Assembly: GCA_024138025.1 (NCBI GenBank)
Contig: JAMXBD010000823.1
Coordinates: 62,001 to 126,000 of the forward strand
Direction of reading: 5' to 3'
DNA length: 64,000 nt
Origin: Combretum micranthum
Taxonomy: Eukaryota > Streptophyta > Magnoliopsida > Myrtales > Combretaceae
Part shown: positions 12,105-23,630 of the stretch, in pieces
Layout: every line of letters begins with the position of its first letter
How positions within the stretch are numbered: the first letter of the stretch is position 1
The notes under the pieces: model-generated
Told to the model about the DNA's origin: nothing
Databases searched by the model: none
Seen by the model: the letters and a program-made list of their open reading frames with translations, nothing else
Made by a program: the position numbers and the translations under genes

Positions 12105-12283
12105 TGGTTTCATGTTCTTTATTTATACGCCATAATATAAACATTTGATTAGTTGAGGAATGCTTTTATTGAATAATATCGAATTTATATATTCACCATA
12201 ATAATCGATTAGGACGCATGTGAGTGGCCATAGTTGGTTAGAAACTAAAAGCCAATTTAACAAATAATTCAATGTAAAAACCA
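9768..12283. other. AT-rich spacer with a short GC island
   Basis: Starts with a TA microsatellite (to 9795). I see no gene. It contains T runs at about 10565-10583 and 12070-12100, an 87-bp tandem duplication (11051-11223), a GC-rich patch at 11242-11262 (GGCCGGCGGCGCGCG) and another near 11610-11645. The segment at 11340-11400 (AGCAATGTGGGACAATG) resembles words in plant LTR elements, but I could not define LTR borders. Confidence 0.5.
11051..11223. repeat. Two-copy 87-bp tandem duplication
   Basis: Copy 1 at 11051-11137 and copy 2 at 11138-11223 both start TGGGAAAATAA and include GATTCAAAACACGTTT and CAAACACGATTTGTC. They differ at only a few positions, so the duplication is fairly recent compared with the surrounding decay. 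Confidence 0.9.
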
Positions 12284-13450
12284 TCACGCCTCAATTCTAA
12301 GTCCAAGCTTATCCAGTCTCGACCACATGTAATCCTGAAGTATTACATGTAAAACTATCTTTAAAGAAGATATTCATATAGAATATTTGTCTAAATATGT
12401 CACAAGAACCTTTACCAAAAATTACTCATTAAGAGTAGCATCATATATATTGTTACAAAGGTCTATTGTCCATTCAAAATATAATAAAAGACTATATATA
12501 TAGATTACAAATCAAAGGCTTGTGATCAAGCCTTAACAAAAATACATACAAGTTTGAAAGATCTTTAATAAAACTTACATCATTTTACGAAAAACATATT
12601 TACTATTCTATTACAAAAATATCAACTCCAAGGTTATGATCCCTTATCATCCCATTTATCCAAAAGCTCTTTAAAGTCAACCCCATAATCCAATTGAACA
12701 TAAAACCCATCCTCATCAACACCTGTAGTAGGAAAATGTGAACCACAAGCCCAGTACACAAATAACACAAACAAATACAGAGTGACACATACTCCTAGTC
12801 TAATGAAATGCAACAACCATTAAGTTATTAACTTTATTAATTAAGTATATCAAATCAACATAGGAGTATTTAAACTCTAGAGATAAGCCATAGAGAACTT
12901 GATGATCCTAAGTAACAACAGTTGCTTAAGAGGTTAATATAGGTAGCTGGAATACCTAATCTCCTATATCTAACTGAAAAGGAAAAAATAGCTCCATCTA
13001 AGGTTTATATTCGTTTCTTATCTTTACTTAACTTAATCCATAATATCACATGGTTCAATCGGTCATATAAACGTAAACTAAATCATATTACTTCCTTAAG
13101 AATAAGTGAACATTATATCGATACCATTTCCTGTATTGACTATCCGCTGAGCTACTTACAAATCATGACAAAGGTAGCTTAAGCACCCAATTACCATGTT
13201 AACATCATCAACAGGGTTGCTGCTCCTCGGACTGGATCAAAGGGCATATGCACAAACAATTTCAAACATATTTAAGTCATCTTTATTATTAGTTGATCTA
13301 AGTATGCCTAACCTATCAACCAACAATCAAGTTACTACGTACTTAAAATAGCATGTAGAAGATCGTTTGATGTACTAAACTAAGGATACGAATCTATTAT
13401 AAGAAATCATTTCATATAAGACTTAATATTAAATCATAAATAAAAAAATT
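12284..13450 (-). mobile_element. Chromovirus-type (Ty3/gypsy) LTR, 3' part, minus strand
   Basis: Read on the minus strand, this aligns by eye with 58.9-59.76 kb. Shared blocks are GGTATCGATATAATG, CTCTTAAGCAACTG, the AG|GTGTTG exon-like segment at 12634-12722, and a terminal GAGGCGTGA that matches GGGGCGTGACA at 30.67 kb. The upstream border is unclear, and no internal domains or PBS follow. It may be a solo or truncated LTR. Divergence from the other copies is high. Confidence 0.6.
12634..12722 (-). other. LTR-embedded short coding segment, copy 1
   Basis: On the minus strand a good 3' splice site (CCTACTACAG|GTGTTG) is followed by 28 codons and a stop. The C-terminal half reads L-D-Y-G-V-D-F-K-E-L-L-D-K-W and parallels L-x-Y-G-M-D-x-Y-E-L-I-D-K at 30263-30348 and 59351-59436. 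Whether it is translated is unknown. Confidence 0.45.
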
Positions 13451-13572
13451 AAGTCTATTTATCATACATTAAGCTTTGGCATTTGTCTCATCAACACTTA
13501 ACTTGGAGTTACTCATATATTTATACAACTCATTTCTTTATTCCTATTTTATTTTATTTTATTTTTTCACAA
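13451..13572. other. Junction spacer
   Basis: AT-rich sequence with a TTTTATTTTATTTTATTTTT run (13545-13566) between the LTR and the repeat array. Nothing else is recognised. Confidence 0.4.
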
Positions 13573-14105
13573 GAAGCATGGGCAAGAACACGGCCATATC
13601 CCTCCTGATGTTTCAAAAGAATGAGAAACATGGCCAAAAACATCAAGCTGTGTTTCATTTGTGTTTCTTTTGCTTTTGGAGCTCAATGAGAAGCACGACG
13701 TGATAGAACAAGTTATGTTATAGTCATGCTTCTCCTTGAGTTGGAAATAAAAGCGAAACATGACTAGATGAATCAAACATGTTCTTCTCATGTTTCTTAA
13801 TATTGCAAAGTGTTTCAAAGGTCAGGGAGAAGCATGGTCCAATACAAGTGGCCATGTTCTAGCCGTGTTTCATATGCAAGTTAATTCCTTTAAAAATCAG
13901 AGAGAAATACAGTGTGATACCATTGGCCATGTTCCAACTGTGCTGTCACAGTTTTTCATTCGATTTCCAAATAATGAGAAGCACAATTAAATATAGTGGT
14001 CGTGTACACCACGTGCTTCTCTTCGAATAGGCTCATGTACAGTATTCAGTGTGTTACATGACTAGATGTACTCTCTCATGTTCCCCTTGTGTTTCCCTTC
14101 GAAAA
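13573..14105. repeat. Degenerate tandem array of about 70-75 bp units
   Basis: Around seven units begin with GAGAAGCATGG or GAGAAACATG-like words near 13573, 13620, 13689, 13754, 13828, 13900 and 13976. They contain inverted partners GGCCATGTTC and CCGTGTTTC. Unit boundaries are approximate and units differ strongly. ORFs crossing the array are a by-product of the repeat and show no family motif. Similar ACACGGCCGTGTTC-like arrays occur in noncoding parts of plant gypsy elements. Confidence 0.6.
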
Positions 14106-17100
14106 ACAGAGCATACACACATTCACCTTTAAACATCTCATTTTTGTTTCCATAAGATTACACCCACTCACCACATCTACTTATCAACATCATACATACA
14201 TAAACTTCACCTCTATTTCATTCAACAACATTCACTACTTCAATTTCAACATTGAAGCACCATACAAACCATATCAACTCACTTATCTATCAAAGAACCA
14301 CATCAACTCATATAACACAAGTTCTAAGAACTCATCTAAGTCCTAAAGATTTATTTAGCTCATCAAAATAACCTTCAACTCCCTAAGATTTCATTGAAAC
14401 CGGTTTATATCCATAAAGGAACAAATGAATAGATTGATTAGAAAAGCATGCAAACTTTTCCTTAAGCTTTCTTAACTTGTAGATGAAGGTTTCAAGGAGT
14501 TCTTGATGAAATTATGAAAGAAAATTGAATAAAAAGGATGGGGTATTTGGACTTGTAGAGAACGTCGATTAGGCTCTATTTTAGATTTGAGTTTTGCAAA
14601 GTTTAAATTGAATATTTAGCCAAATGCTGCCTTTGACTTTTTTTCTCTTTGATAGTTATCTTTTGGCTTTGGAATTGGCATTGGTTTGGGCTTGATTTTA
14701 GCGTTTAGGCTTAGGTTTGCGTTTAAAAACCTACTTAGAGTTTGGGTTTGGTCCGTTTTGATGAGATCGTGGCTTAACTTACACACAAACAAACAATACA
14801 ATACAATACAAATACTATTTTATGCTAACACATTCAATTTGTTTTAACTAAACGTCTAACACAAATTCATATATAATTCAATCAATCAATATATATACAT
14901 ACACAAATGAAATTTAAATTATGCATAAAAAGTTAGGACATTTCATTCAATATAGAGTTAATATAAGCATAGTAAATGATCTTAAAAAATTTGTTTGAAT
15001 ACTAACATTGACAATTTGCAAGAAATATAATTAATTAAATAATTAGTCAAATTCAAGTATCATAAGGAACATTAGCCTTTTGCCTTAGGTTCGCCTTAAT
15101 TTAATATAATTAATGCTTCGGGCTTAACAAGTATTCATTGTAAAAAAACCGTGAGATTATTAACCAAGGTAGTCTTTTTCACTATCCAAGCAAATGCTCA
15201 ATGAAATGATCTAGACAATAATCATAAAAAAATCAAAATCATTTGAAGTCATCTAAAACCAATTGAAGTCTTGATAGAGCTCAAATGACCAAATGTTAAT
15301 TATACCCCAATTTGAGAACCCAAATGTTTGAAATTCCAAAGCAATTCAATAATACCAAATAAAGGTAAATTAGAGTTCAATAATACTTTTAGATGAAAAT
15401 CTCACAAGAGATATCAAGACAATGCAATCTAGAGCCTTATATTTTATAAATTACCAATTTGCCCCTAGTCGAGAAACCATAGAAATGTGAAATTGTGGAA
15501 ATTATTTAAATACTCATAATAATTTTAGTTGAATAATTGTGTTATAACTTCATCTATGTCAAAATTTAAAAACATAAACTAATTAAGGTTTTAAATAAGG
15601 AAATTGAACACTTGACAGTTCGCCATCTGGCATGATATAAAAAAGGCAACATTTTCTATTGTGAAATCCTAACCCTGGCATTTCTCCCCACATATATATA
15701 TATATATATATATATAGATACACACACACACATATTATTCTTTTCCAATTTCTACCTCTTTCCCCTTCTAGAAAACCCTTCCAAGCTTAAGATAAGCTTC
15801 TAAAACCCTAAACACTTAGTGACCTCTATTAATGTTAATTAAGTAAGATTAATGAAAAATTAGCACTAAGTATGGATTAAATCATGTCTTTCATTAGGTG
15901 AAGGAAGAATTGAAGAAGAATGGAAAGAGAAGTTGTCCAATAACTGCAAAAACTTGTAATAAGGTAAGGCTGACATTTCAAAGTGTTGTAACATGGGATT
16001 TATAGCTTAAAAGAAAGAAAATTTAAGGCATCCAAATCTTATTAACAAAGTTTTGTAAATTACTGCAGCCATAAGCTAGCTGATCTTGTTGGATGCTTGT
16101 AAAAATAATAATATTTGGAAGTTCTTAATGACGATTAGCATTATAAATTAGGGAAAAACATACTAAGAGAATCCCTTTTTTTTTTTTTTTTAACATATGC
16201 TTCTAAAGTTTTTTACCTAACACTACAAAAACATATAAAAATGGGTCCTTGTCAGTCTTTATAAGATCATTAAAATTAGGTAATTAAAACATAAATTACA
16301 AAACGAAGAAAGTGAAAAACAACAGAATGACCTAAATCTTTCATGTCTTATTGTTTTAAGATCTGTATAAATATGTACACACACCCCCCATATAGGGACC
16401 TATGATTTCATTTAATTTTTTATTTTTCATTTGAGGGCCTAAACTTTGATGACACTTGTAATATTAAATAATAAGAGGTCCTATTTTAACTCATTTCAAA
16501 ATTTTGGTTTTATCATGAAAGGAAAAAAAAAATAAAAAACATCAGTACTAAAATATTAAAAAATATATATGAGAAAACATAGATCTTCTAATGTATTTAT
16601 TGCTGTTAAATATATGAAAAAAATATTAGAAAAGATAATGTAAATATTTTCCACCCCTTGATTTTGAAGAAAGATAGTTATTGCACTTGAACATAGTGGC
16701 ACCAATAACATATAACATAGTTCTTTTGAAAATAGGATGTCGCTTGACGGCACCGACCTTCGTATACATTTCTACAGTCCCTAGTGATGTCCCATCAGAC
16801 AGTGCACAGTGTCCGCGAGGCATTGCCCATATTCCACGAAATACGTGGAATGCATTATAAATATCGTAGGTCTTGTGTTAATCGCTAGGGTCCCATTCCC
16901 ATTTGACAATTCTTTCATAACATTTTTCAACGTTACAGCACCATTTTAAGAAATTTTTTCACCTTTTTAAATATTTTAATACTTTGTCAGTAAGTCGTAT
17001 AAGTTCATTTTTTTTTATATAGTATTCTTATTTTATTACATAATAATAATAATTCACTTTTGAAACCTTTTATATAAGATCTCAAACAATTAAACATTTC

Positions 17101-17566
17101 ACTTTCGTAAGAACTTAAAAAAGTAAAACACTTTATTATATATAATAGATATAATGCAAAAATAATAATTATGTTAAAAACTATTCATTCATATGTATTT
17201 ACACTTACATATTATATGTTATTTATTTATGGATCATTGTGTGTGTTTGTGTGTGTGTATAAGCGAATTCCTTTCCTTGTACGAATGCCAGAAGTCAACT
17301 CTCTCCAAATATGTCTTTTTGACCTGGAAAAATAAGTTATTACATTTTTTGCATTGGATCGTGTGAATTCGTGCTCTCCAAACAGCTTTCCCATAATTCA
17401 AATATAATGGAATGATTTTGGACGTATACGTCCATACGAGATGGCTGTCTATTGATAGATTTTTAAACTCTGAAGAGGTCGGCTTTTTTCACTTTAGAAA
17501 CATACAAGTACGTAGCTTTATTTGCTGGAATTCTAAATCTGTTATCAAAAACACCATTTATAATAT
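14106..17566. other. AT-rich spacer
   Basis: No gene is recognised. It contains a TA/CA microsatellite (about 15690-15735), a T run (16169-16190), a cytosine run near 16385 and a small perfect hairpin at 16831-16851 (ATTCCACG, five-base loop, CGTGGAAT). Purine/pyrimidine-biased text at 14600-14790 gives short Pro/Lys-rich ORFs without homology I can name. Confidence 0.5.
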
Positions 17567-18016
17567 AGGTTAATTGCAATGTTTTGCCGCTTTTCATAAA
17601 TAAGTAACTTGTGTTTTATATTTTGATAAAAACATTATCTGTCTTTTAACATTTTAGCAAACAATCAATCTGAATTTTATTTTTAACAAATACATAACTT
17701 GTGTTTTGTATTTTTACAAAAAAAATAACATGATTCTTAATTTTTGAAAAATACATTATATATATTTTTTCACATGTCTCTTATTTATTATTAATATAAA
17801 GTGAAAAAATATAGGCAGTATATTTGTTAAATAACAAAAAACAAGTTATTTTTTATAAAATACAAAACATAGGTTATGCATTTATCAAAAATAAAACTCA
17901 AGTCATTTGTTTGTCAAAATATGAAAACACAAGTCATGTATTTTTGAAAAATTAAAATTCAGGCCACTTAATTATAAATGTACTAAAACGCATGTCATAT
18001 TTTTGTAATTTTCCCT
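17567..18016. mobile_element. Foldback MITE (Mutator-like ends)
   Basis: The two halves are imperfect inverted repeats. The left half has AGGTTAATTGCAA and repeated AACTTGTGTTTTGTATTTT. The right half, read on the minus strand, has AGGGAAAATTACAAAAAT and matching ACTTGTGTTTTCATATTTTG words. Flanks TATAATAT and TATAATAA could be a decayed target duplication. There is no coding sequence. The AGGG-AAATTAC terminus resembles a common plant Mutator-derived MITE class; this is inference from the ends. Confidence 0.55.
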
Positions 18017-20050
18017 TATAATAATAATTTTCTAGAATTGGTGACAAATTAAGATGTATATGCATAGTTTTTAAAAATTAAAATGGTTAAAATTATATCT
18101 TAAAGATATAATTAAATCTATTCACGTATGACCACTAATTTGAACGGTGCTTTACTTGCAAATTTATACTAAAATATATAAAACATCATCCCGCAACGTA
18201 TAATAATGTTATTTATCGACATATGGTGTTGTCCTTTTAGTATCAATACGTTCTAGGGGGTCAACCATCATGGCATTATTTTGCACAGAACATGCTTAAG
18301 TCTGGAGTTCCGACGAACTTCAAGCTATTACACCAAAAGACGTCGTTATGATTAGAGTTTCACGATTTATATTTGAGAAGTATCACAATATGAGTACCTA
18401 ATGGAGATTTTTATGAATATATTTTGTAATTGTCGCTTCGATTTTTCCAGTATCGTCGAATATTATGATTTAAACAAAACTTTATATTACATTCAGATTC
18501 AGCGGTAATGCGATGATTTATTCTCGTATCCGCGCTGTTCGTGCATGAAAAACACGCTCTCGGGTCTTGACGTCACGTAGGCGCACTCCGTGACATCTAA
18601 CACCACATAATTATAATTATATGTCAGCAAGGATCAAATCGAAGTCTCGAGGTTCCTACAGAAATCTTGGATGGAGATGGAGCGTCCCAACTTTTAAAAG
18701 TGTGTTTGGCAACAAAAGTGTGATTCTCAGCTAAAGAATCCAAAAGGAAAGTGACATTCTTCCACCTGATTATGATACACAACCTAGACAAATCTGACAT
18801 TAATTAATTAAGCATGATTTAGACCTAATTATCAAATCTGATTCCGTACTTGCTGGATTTTGTTTCTCACTAACTCCCCCCTGATGTGATTCGCAAGCGT
18901 GCAACAGATGGTAATGGAACGGTCAAATTACCTAACTATGTGCACATTTTAATATGACTAATAAAATTATATAAATTAAATGAGAACAAAACCAATGAAG
19001 AAGTTATCCGCAAGTGTTAATAATGCATGCACTTATTTGAATCTTCTCGATTTTCTTCTCTTAATTTTCTAAATTTATAAGTTAATAATTGAGATTTTTT
19101 TTTTTAAGTTTATCAATATCCTGTTGCATCATTGTGGCACTATTTTATTTTTTTCAACCATAATCATTGACTAAATGGTATAGTATTTTTTCTGCCAAAA
19201 AAAAAATGTTATAATATTTTAAATGGGCAGGCGAATAAAAATTAAGAAAAAGTAAATAAATAGACGTATTGGCCATTTCTATATATAAGCACCTATTGAT
19301 TTAGTTATATCATTAAACTTATTCTTAGTTTGAACTGCACTTATTGTACATACATTGAACAATAAGTATGGCTATAATATAGTAGGTTAAGCAACCCATC
19401 TTGCCCCATCCAATTTTAGTCCACAATTTATGCAGGCAAGCCTGCTTTGGCCTTATTATAAAGCAACAAAAAATTTTGGCATGTCCGACTGCATGGGAAT
19501 GGTTATGCCAGCCAATCCACCAACTCACTAAAGGTTTTTTTTTTTTTTAATTTATTATTGCTATGTAATTTTACTAATGTGTCATTTGTTTTGACCAAAA
19601 CTATTTCTTAATGAAAAATGTCTTTCCTTGAAAACCTTTCCTAGAAAGTAGTATATTTTTAAATGTTTAGCTAATTTTATGAAAATAATTTTCCTCTATT
19701 TGTATAACTTTAAGATAACTCTTATATTTTAAGTATGAAAAAAAATTACATATTTTATAATGAGAAATAAAACTTTCTAAAGGAAAAATATTAAAAATAA
19801 TAATAAATAATAATGTCGCTTGATAGAACTGGTAAATTGATGGAGAAATGACTTATGCTTTTATCGTCTGTAAGTTGTTTTACAAAAATAAGCTATGGAT
19901 GAGTCTATGTTTTCCATAACATGGGGAAATATTTTCCAATATTTATCTTATTTTTCTTAAACCAAACATGGAAAAAAATAAAAATATATTTTTTTCTAAA
20001 AAATATTTTATTAAAATAAATCAGCCTAAAATATAAAATTATTTGCATTA
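18017..20050. other. AT-rich spacer with one GC-richer patch
   Basis: No gene is seen. At 18520-18600 the text is less AT-rich and contains TGACGTCA (18568-18575) followed by CACGTAG, ACGT-core motifs of the kind bound by plant bZIP factors. The segment 18240-18660 looks like an old non-coding remnant of a retroelement, but no LTR ends were found. Confidence 0.4.
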
Positions 20051-20412
20051 ATAACGAAAATGGTACATGAACTTTCACAAAATGAACAATTAGGTATCTA
20101 AGTTTGGTTTTGAACAATGTAGCACCTGAACAAAGTTTTCGTTAACTTTTTTCATATCTCAAGTTTGATTATAATGATTTTGGTATCTAAAAAAAGTTTT
20201 CGTTAACTTTTTTCATAATAAAAGCAAGCGAAATGAGGTATGAAAAAAAGTCTACAAAAAGTTTGCTCAGGTACTAAAATTGTCAAAACCAAACCTCAGG
20301 TATAAAAAATGTTAAGAAAAACTTTCTTCAAGTACTAAATTATTCAAAACCAAACTTTAGGTATCTTTTTTTTTTTTTTTTTTGCAAAAATTTATGTACA
20401 TTTTGTCATTAT
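20051..20412. mobile_element. Second foldback MITE
   Basis: The left end (ATAACGAAAATGGTACATGA) and right end read on the minus strand (ATAATGACAAAATGTACATA) are inverted repeats. Inverted similarity continues inward, with GTATCTAAGTTTGGTTTTGA on the left against ATACCTAAAGTTTGGTTTTG on the minus strand. The 362-bp element has no coding capacity. Similar text (gaacaaagttttcgttaac) also repeats directly inside. Confidence 0.6.
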
Positions 20413-21237
20413 CAATATTATTTTCAATGAAAATAAAAAAAAATATTAACATATAGGATAAAAAAATAAATATATATAAGATTAGTGAAAATAATTCTTA
20501 TTTAGCATTAATATTTCACTTTATTATTATTTTAATCTAATTGATCTTTTTAACGCAATATTGACATACAATTATTTATTGTTACTAACTTTTTGTTTAT
20601 TTATTCAAACTTTCATGGGTTTTCTTATATCTATAAGAAAAAACATCTGTGGGTTCGTAGACCAACTCGACCCTTAAGCGAAGGTTAGCTTACTTTAGCC
20701 CTGGGTAATGTAAGGCGAGCCATAATGGCCTGCATACTAAAGCGAGTTGAAATTTTATGCCCAATCTGCTTTTTTTTTTTTCCTTCAAATGAAACGAGAT
20801 TGGCTGACATGATCCATCTTGCTTGTATGGTTTTAAGTATGCCCTTACATGGTTTTAGGGACTATTAGTTACGATATTTCATATGATATTGGAGTAACTG
20901 TTCAAACCTTTTAAATTTAGTTGACATTTTTTTTTTTCTATATATGAATTTCTGTTATCATAGTTGTTCGATCGATGCATCAGATGGATTATACAAGGAT
21001 ATAGATATAAATCTATATGTCCAGACAGCTATAAACTTGACAATTTTAGATGTTATTATTGTGCTGCATAATGTAAGTTAATATTTGTTGGTAAGCTCGC
21101 ATTCAGCCAAACCTCTTCGTTTGTAATGGGTTTGAATTTTTATTGTATATCTTACGTTATAATAAAAATATGCAAATAAACCTTGGAATAATGAAATGAA
21201 ACCTAAAGGGATAGGAAATAAAACATCATGAGCAAGA
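20413..21237. other. AT-rich spacer
   Basis: No gene is recognised. A GC-richer patch at 20640-20760 with palindromic AGGCGAGCC-like words may be an old hAT-type terminus, but no partner end was found. Confidence 0.4.
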
Positions 21238-21242
21238 CTAAA

Positions 21243-21736
21243 TGACGCAGCAAAAAGATATTAAATTTATCACATTCCGTTAATTTACGTACAAATCCCA
21301 GAATATGATCGTCAATTGTCCATTGATTTTGTGAAACTTAGACAATAGGTATTCAAAATAAAAAACTATAAAGTAATTTAAATTTTTGGAAAAAATAGAA
21401 AAAACAACTCACGACAAATAATAATTTACCTCAATTGATAACTATTTAATTTGTCGTAAAGCATACAATATACACTAAAACCTAAAATTTGCCGAAAAGA
21501 AAACTTCCTAAAAATCCTTTAGACAGAAAAAATATAAATAAACGCTACTAGTCATGATCAACACTCTATGGAGATCGACACATATGCAATTTCAGCACAA
21601 CCCTACACAACTTCATTCATCCAACCTCTTTGTTATGGTGACTAACACTCTATAGAGACCGACATAAAAATTGTCATTGGTTATTTTCAATACCATTTTT
21701 CCAAAAATATCATTTGTCATCTCTTCCACCACATCA
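21243..21736 (-). repeat. 3' LTR of the gypsy element (minus strand)
   Basis: On the minus strand it begins TGATGTGGTGGAAGAG and ends TTTTTGCTGCGTCA. It aligns over its full length with 22673-23625 apart from the nested insertion in that copy. Confidence 0.85.
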
Positions 21737-21859
21737 TCCACCACATAGTGGACAAAAAAATGCCCTTGAATTTTCACCACACCATAAAGAATTGATAGAA
21801 ATCAACTACACAAATACGCCATGAGTCATCCTTTTTTGGTGTTAGAAGGGCAGGAAAAG

Positions 21860-22290
21860 TGCAAGAGCTTAGGCTCTCCCCGAATAAATCCCTTAGCCAA
21901 TAACTCCTCAACTTGCCTCATTAACTCCTCATGCTCTCTAGGACTCATTTTGTAATGTGGACAATTAGGAAGTGCAACTCTAGATTTAAGATCAATCTAA
22001 TGCTAGATATCATGTAACAAAGTTAATCCATCCAATAACTCATAAGAAACACATCACAAAACTCTATCACTATGCACTCGCCGCTTTAGGTACTACAACC
22101 TCTTCAGTAACCTCCTTACCCACCAATGTTTCCCTACCATCTCCATTAGAAACTCTTTTTCAATATACTTAGTGCCAAAAAATGGTCCTTTATTAGCAAT
22201 AGCCTCAAAAACAACCATGTCCTCCTCTTTATTCTCAAAAGTTAGGTCTTCATAAGAGTAAGACCAAAGCAACTTTTTCTTCGTTTTCAT
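21860..22290 (-). pseudogene. Gypsy polyprotein fragment (gag-like to RT N-terminus)
   Basis: On the minus strand, 22050-21860 encodes text typical of the region just before the Ty3/gypsy reverse transcriptase core: a D-G-L-T-L-L-H-D-I segment, [19 protein letters not shown] and [10 protein letters not shown]. These match the family pattern H-x-I-D-L-x-P-G-A-x-L-P and Y-R-M-S-P-x-E-x-x-E-L. In 22290-22093 a 65-aa frame with no recognised motif may be the gag/protease side. The catalytic F-x-D-D region is absent, lost in the internal deletion that joins this fragment to the 3' LTR. Confidence 0.75.
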
Positions 22291-22655
22291 CCTAGTTTCC
22301 CATTGTCTTTGATCTTCCTCAACATGATGTCAACCATGCCAGCATGGCAATTCTTCATAATGCTCCACTTCCTCAACAAAAGAGGAATCATCCTCTACCT
22401 CATCAGGATCAAGCATTGGTTAAGGTTTCTTCTATGTCCAAGGTCAACATTCCTATTCTAATTTCCCATTAGCGTACCCATCCTCTTTGTAAGTCGATCC
22501 ATCATAGCATCTAATCAATGCTTTAAAGATGCATCCAACCATTTTTCGATCAACTGTATAAACCTTTGATTCAAATCATCACGATTATAGATCTCTACCA
22601 CCGCTCATCATTGATTGGCCTACTTACATGGTACCATGACACTCCAAGAGTGAAC

Positions 22656-22672
22656 ACAACTATGATACCAAT
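22656..22672 (-). other. Primer binding site of the gypsy element
   Basis: On the minus strand the LTR end TGTATCA is followed by ATTGGTATCATAGTTG. TTGGTATCA-AG is one base from the usual tRNA-Met site. This fixes the element's orientation as minus. Confidence 0.85.
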
Positions 22673-23625
22673 TGATACAGCAAAAGGATATGAAATTTAT
22701 CACATTCCATTTATTCACACATCAATACTAGAATATAATCTTCAATTGTCTGTTGATTCTACAAATATTTAGGCACTAAGCATCCAAAATTGAAAATTGT
22801 AAAGCAATGCGAATTTTTGGGAAAAAAAAAATAGAGCAAAATGATGCTTACAAATAGTAATATTCATCAACTAATAATTGTTGTAATCTGTACTAATGCG
22901 TACGATATATAGCAAACTAAAATTTGCTAAAAAAAATTCTAGAAAATCTTTTAGACAGAAAATAAATAAATAAATGTTATCAGTTGCAATCGACTGATGC
23001 AGCGAGTAGTGTAACAGACAAGATCAATCAAGGATTAATCTTATAAACTAAAACAAAATTGAGGAAAATTTTCACTCAAGGAATTTAGAAATATTATGTG
23101 ATAAACTTTTTTTTTTTTTTTTTTAGTAAGAAGAGGATAATTATATATCATCTTTTGAAAAAAAAAAAAAAAAAACCTTAAGCGTTCAAAATACAAAAAT
23201 TGGGACTAAAACATAGAGGCTTGGTTTGGGGCTAAACAAAGGTTTTTAGGCATGAAAATCAATTTTTATTGCAAGATTTATAGATCACTAAAAGAGCTTT
23301 GCATGCATATATGATTATAAGAAAACAAAGTTGTATGTTAAAAGTTATGGCTTCTAGAAGATGGGCTACGCATTTATTTCCTCTTGGGCTTTTTAGATTT
23401 ATCTAATTTATCTAGAAACCAGCTCACAATCTGCTCTGCATCATCGACACTTAGTAGAGATTAACACATATGCAATTTTAGCACAACTCTTTCTGACTTC
23501 ATTTATCTAATTTCTTATGCTACGGAGACCAACACCTTATAGAGGCTGATAGAAAAATTGCCACTGGTTATTTTCTATCCCATTTTTTCCAAAAAAAATC
23601 ATTTTCCATCTCTTCCAACGCATCA
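22673..23625 (-). repeat. 5' LTR of the gypsy element (minus strand), interrupted
   Basis: Homologous to 21243-21736. On the minus strand it starts TGATGCGTTGGAAGAG at 23625 and ends GCTGTATCA at 22673. It is split by the 449-bp insertion at 22995-23443. Confidence 0.88.
22995..23443. mobile_element. Nested solo LTR (449 bp)
   Basis: An insertion absent from the partner LTR. It begins TGATGCAG and ends CTGCATCA, a perfect 8-bp inverted terminus of the TG...CA type, and is bordered by exact 5-bp repeats TCGAC (22990-22994 and 23444-23448). Size and termini fit a solo LTR left by LTR-LTR recombination. It contains a T18 tract (23108-23125) and an A17-18 tract (about 23158-23175) that could pair. 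Orientation is not determined. Confidence 0.8.
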
Positions 23626-23630
23626 CTAAA

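Larger units (their letters stand above)
21243..23625 (-). mobile_element. Short Ty3/gypsy element with nested solo LTR
   Basis: Two homologous LTRs, 21243-21736 and 22673-23625, flank a 0.94-kb interior. The outer 5-bp target duplication is exact: CTAAA at 21238-21242 and 23626-23630. On the minus strand the right LTR is the 5' one, followed by a tRNA-Met-type PBS, decayed gag-like sequence and a fragment just upstream of the RT core. Most of pol is deleted. The right LTR is longer only because a solo LTR (22995-23443) is inserted in it; without that insert and one target copy it is about 499 bp, close to the left LTR's 494. Confidence 0.9.

Noticed and set aside
12603..12816. Minus-strand frames with a hydrophobic segment
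   Set aside because: They lie within the LTR. Only the segment after the splice acceptor shows similarity to other copies, so no membrane protein is called.
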